The notes beneath the pieces were generated by a model that was not told where the DNA came from, made no database searches, and saw nothing but the letters and a program-made list of their open reading frames with translations. From Plotosus lineatus (taxonomy: Eukaryota; Chordata; Actinopteri; Siluriformes; Plotosidae), in NCBI GenBank assembly GCA_024760905.1, contig CM045735.1:29261249-29325248 (forward strand): a stretch of DNA of 64,000 nucleotides, given 5' to 3'. Every line of letters begins with the position of its first letter. Positions within the stretch are counted from its first letter, which is position 1. This document shows, piece by piece, positions 61,141 to 64,000 of this stretch. A program made the translations under genes and the position numbers.

Positions 61141-62900
61141 GAAGAGAAAGATAAAGACATCTTTATTGTCAACGGTTAAATGAACAATGAAAATCAGTTC
61201 AGCAGCTCTTTGTTTAGCAGCAATTATAAAAAATAAAATGCACAAAAGACAACTAAGGAAATATACTAACTATACCTGTGCATATACCTATATATATATA
61301 TTTCCAATATACAGCTATATGTTAAGGTAGGGTAAAGTCTGTTGGGCTTTTTTACACCCGAGCCATAGCGGTCCCTCAGGCCAGTGCTTATCCCCGGTTT
61401 CTGTAGCATGAAGCAACTCAGAGTTCAACTCCTCCCGGATGGGACACTGGTCCATCGCAGGTTACCTTCCCAGTATATTTTTACTGGTACCCATTTATAC
61501 TGCCGGGTGAACAGAGGCACACTTGTGGTTAAGACCTTGCCCAGGGCTCTTAGCACAGTGGGGGTCTAACTGGGATTTGAACTCACAACCTCCTGATCAG
61601 GAGCCCAGTGCTCTAACCACTATGCCACCGGCTCCACATACACCTATATATCTATCCTCATATTCACACATTTACAGAATATACATACATTCACACATAC
61701 ACAGAAGGGTGAATGATATGTCGATGATGAATGATATACACCAGGTAAGCGGTAGAGCTTTTAATTATAAAATGCATGGTGGTAAAATGTTATGATGTTC
61801 GAGACCTACTCCAAACATGAATATTGCATTGTTCAAGACGATGGTCTCAATGAAGTTTATTCACTGTGTGTGTGGTGACGGGATTAGATGTTTAGCAGCT
61901 TGTCAGTAAAAGCTGTTCTTGAGTTGGTTAGTTTTTATTTTTAATGTCCTGTACCTTTTTCCAGAGTGGAGTGAGAGAATAGGGGTGTACAGGGAGTGTG
62001 GGGACCCTGATAATTCTACTGTCTCTCCTCTGAAGTCTATCAGTGTAAATGTCACTGAGGGAGAGTAGTGTGGTTCCAATTACTCACTCTGCAGTCCTCA
62101 CCGCTTGCTGCAAAGCCGTCCTGTCGTCCGCAGTACAGTTGTTAAACCACACCGTACAGCAGTAGGTCAGGAGGTGCTTGATAGTGGAGCGGTAAAAGTT
62201 CATCAGTATGAGTTGGAGTAGACGAGTTTGTTGGAGCTTCCTGAGGAAGTACAGCCTTTGTTGTGCTTTCTCCACCTGGTGGGAGATGTTTGTAGGCCAG
62301 GCGAAGTCAGCAGAGATGTGGACTCCAAGAAACTTGAAGCACTCTACCCTCTCTACCGCCACTCCATCAGTGTAGAGTGCTGAGTTCTCAGTTTGTTTTG
62401 ATCTCTTGAAGTCCATTATCATCTCCTTGGTTTTGGATGTGTTTAGTTCCAGGTTATTGTAGTCGCACCATTGTCGTAGATGCCGGACCTTGTTCCTGTA
62501 GGCTGACTCACTGTTATCTATAATCAAACTTATGACGATGTGTTACTGGTGTGAGTAGGGGAGCAATCGTGTGTGAAGAGGGAGAAGAAGAGAGGGCTAA
62601 GAACACACCCCTGTAGTGTTCAGGATAAGAGTGGAGGAAATGTGTTCTCCTATGCTGACAATCTGAGGTCTGTTGCTGAGAATGTCCAGTATCCAGGTGC
62701 ACACTGAGCTTCCTCGGCCCAGAATGTCCAACTTCTGAACCAGTTTATGTGCTACAAACAGCATTCTTAGATAGGAGTTGCTGCTGTCCATATGTGTGAA
62801 GGCTGTATTGATGGCATCATCGGTTGGTCTGTTTGCTCTGTATGCAAACTTATGTAGATCAGAAGGAATGGCCGCTTTGATGTGAGACAAGTCTCACAAA
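61140..62900 (-). mobile_element. Rex1/CR1-type LINE, 5'-truncated
   Basis: Minus strand. RT pieces from 62880: DLHKFAYRANRPTDDAINTA, STCTWILDIL-like SSVCTWILDILSNRPQ, GEHISSTL, then after a frame break WCDYNNLELNTSKTKEMIMD, ECFKFLGVHISADFAWPTNI, QQRLYFLRKL, NFYRSTIKHLLTYCCTVWF. The catalytic ADD box is lost at the break near 62530. The 3' UTR at 61860-62080 and 61144-61270 is interrupted by a SINE (61326-61640). Confidence 0.75.
61326..61640 (-). mobile_element. tRNA-derived SINE (family S4)
   Basis: Reverse copy of the element at 3676-4036: GCTTTTTTACACCCGAGCCA..TTACCTTCCCAGTATATTTT..ACTGGTACCCATTTATACTG, ending in the reversed head GGATTTGAACTCACAACCTC..CTCTAACCACTATGCCACCG. Confidence 0.82.
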
Positions 62901-62939
62901 ACATTTGGTGTTGCAGGGAGATTTTTCAGTAGTCATTTA

Positions 62940-63062
62940 GGCAGCTTGTGTGAGTTGCCCTGTGACGCTCTGGCGAGCTGTTCCAGATGTTCAGCGAATG
63001 TTTGAGATGTGCACCGTCCTGCCTGTGACCCTAATGAAATTAAGCGATAAGGCAAATAAGTG
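62940..63062 (+). mobile_element. SINE tail fragment
   Basis: TTGCCCTGTGACGCTCTGGC..GCCTGTGACCCTAATGAAAT..AAGCGATAAGGCAAATAAG. Confidence 0.6.
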
Positions 63063-63700
63063 TGAGTGAACGGAAATGCCAGATTTAAAAAAAAAAACAA
63101 AAAAAAAACAAAACAAAACAAAAAACATTGCTTGTTTCGTTTTCGATAATCCTGCTCAAAACCTCGGGAAAATAACAAAAATGACACAAAAGGTGATTTT
63201 GTTCTTCAGAGTTGAATACATGTTAAATGCACAGGTACAAGTGAGAGACAGATCATTGAAGTGATTTAAAATTTCAGTCAATTTACCCTCAGTTACCTTT
63301 AAAAGCTTCTGAGCTTTGACAATCACCTCATTTCTATGTATTAAAAATAATTCATTTAGTTTTTCAAAAAAAAAAAAAAGTTGATGGGATTTTTTTTTTT
63401 CTGGAAAGTACAATGCATCTTAAGCCACTATAAGCAACTTAACATTTTTTTCTAAGGGTATTTAATTTTAAAAGGAGACACCAGTTTTAAAAATAAAACT
63501 AATGTGATGCAACTTGGACTTTTGTTCTGGTGCAATAATAGTCACTGCGGGATTTTTGTAAAATAACAGACAAACCAGCACTTGATTTTAGACCAGGCAC
63601 GCAAACTGGGCCTCTTCAAACACACAAGTAGCTGCGTGCTGTTGTTTTTATTTTTTTAAGCATTTCAGGGATTACAAAAAAACAAACAAACTTAAAATAA
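63063..63700. other. AT-rich stretch with A/T homopolymers
   Basis: Poly(A) and AAAAC repeats at 63090-63125, poly(T) at 63390-63400; no feature recognised. Confidence 0.5.
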
Positions 63701-63719
63701 TTTGAATTAGTGAAATGTG

Positions 63720-64000
63720 AACAATATGGACGCACGTGAGGTAAGAGATAAAGGTTTCTGAGCTGTTTCGAAACTTTTCTAGTCGGTCCTCTTTAAGTCG
63801 GGTTAGCCCACTGCTAACCTCATCACCACAAACAGCGCGGAGGAACCGCTCCGGCGGCTTTGGGTGCAGTTCGCCGGAGTAAATTAAACCGCACTCTTTC
63901 TGTAGTCGATCGACTACACTGCCGTGTTTTTAAATCAACTTATTAAGTATTAAATGTTCGTCTTTGATTCGTTTAATTTGTGATGAAATGTCTCGGTCAG
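63720..64000. promoter_or_regulatory. CpG-enriched segment, possible promoter or first exon at the window edge
   Basis: After AT-rich DNA the sequence gains CpGs (GCGCGGAGGAACCGCTCCGG then CGGCTTTGG, GTAGTCGATCGACTACACTG). ATGGACGCACGTGAG followed by GTAAGAG at 63728-63749 could be a 5-codon first exon with donor, and ATGTCTCGGTCAG ends the window. Neither can be confirmed. Confidence 0.3.

Overview
This is a window of a vertebrate nuclear genome, almost certainly a teleost fish. The supporting evidence is GT-AG introns, a thrombospondin gene with vertebrate exon phases, dense dinucleotide microsatellites, and typical fish repeats (Tc1-like, hAT-like and Tigger-like DNA transposons, RTE-type and Rex1/CR1-type LINEs, several tRNA-derived SINE families). 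There are no operons, phage, CRISPR arrays or other prokaryotic systems.

Layout. (1) 1-4318: the 3' part of a Tc1-like transposon carrying a hAT-like element, an RTE LINE and a SINE that itself holds another SINE; each of the four insertions keeps its target-site duplication (TSD). (2) 4353-25998, + strand: nineteen coding exons of thrombospondin-4 (thbs4), covering coiled coil, four EGF-like repeats, calcium-binding type 3 repeats and the C-terminal lectin-like domain. The N-terminal domain lies upstream of the window. The exons join in frame to 763 residues and a stop. One intron has a GC donor, several introns end in long TG repeats, and a mariner-like element starts three bases after the stop codon. 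(3) 26002-44700: no gene recognised; LINEs (a BovB-like one at 28846-31812 and a nearly complete RTE copy at 31977-35141), SINEs, an LTR remnant with a tRNA-Pro-like primer binding site (40280-41095) and transposase fragments. (4) 44800-48330, + strand: a compact four-exon class B DnaJ/Hsp40 gene, closest to DNAJB5, with TATA box, complete 358-residue CDS and poly(A) signal. (5) 48380-62900: LINE and SINE copies, a Tigger-like element with intact ends (56816-57886), a HIRAN-like ORF and a Rex1/CR1-type LINE. (6) The last 300 bases turn CpG-rich and may be the promoter or first exon of a further gene.

The two host genes are unrelated in function: thbs4 encodes a secreted calcium-binding matrix protein, the DnaJ gene a cytosolic/nuclear Hsp70 co-chaperone. 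The less usual material is the repeat architecture: complementary TG/CA tracts tightly bracketing two thbs4 exons, SINE families that share heads but carry different tails, a SINE inserted in a LINE whose ends it resembles, and transposons abutting coding exons. I found no wholly new multigene system. Family names for transposons and SINEs come from recognition of motifs and termini, not database searches.
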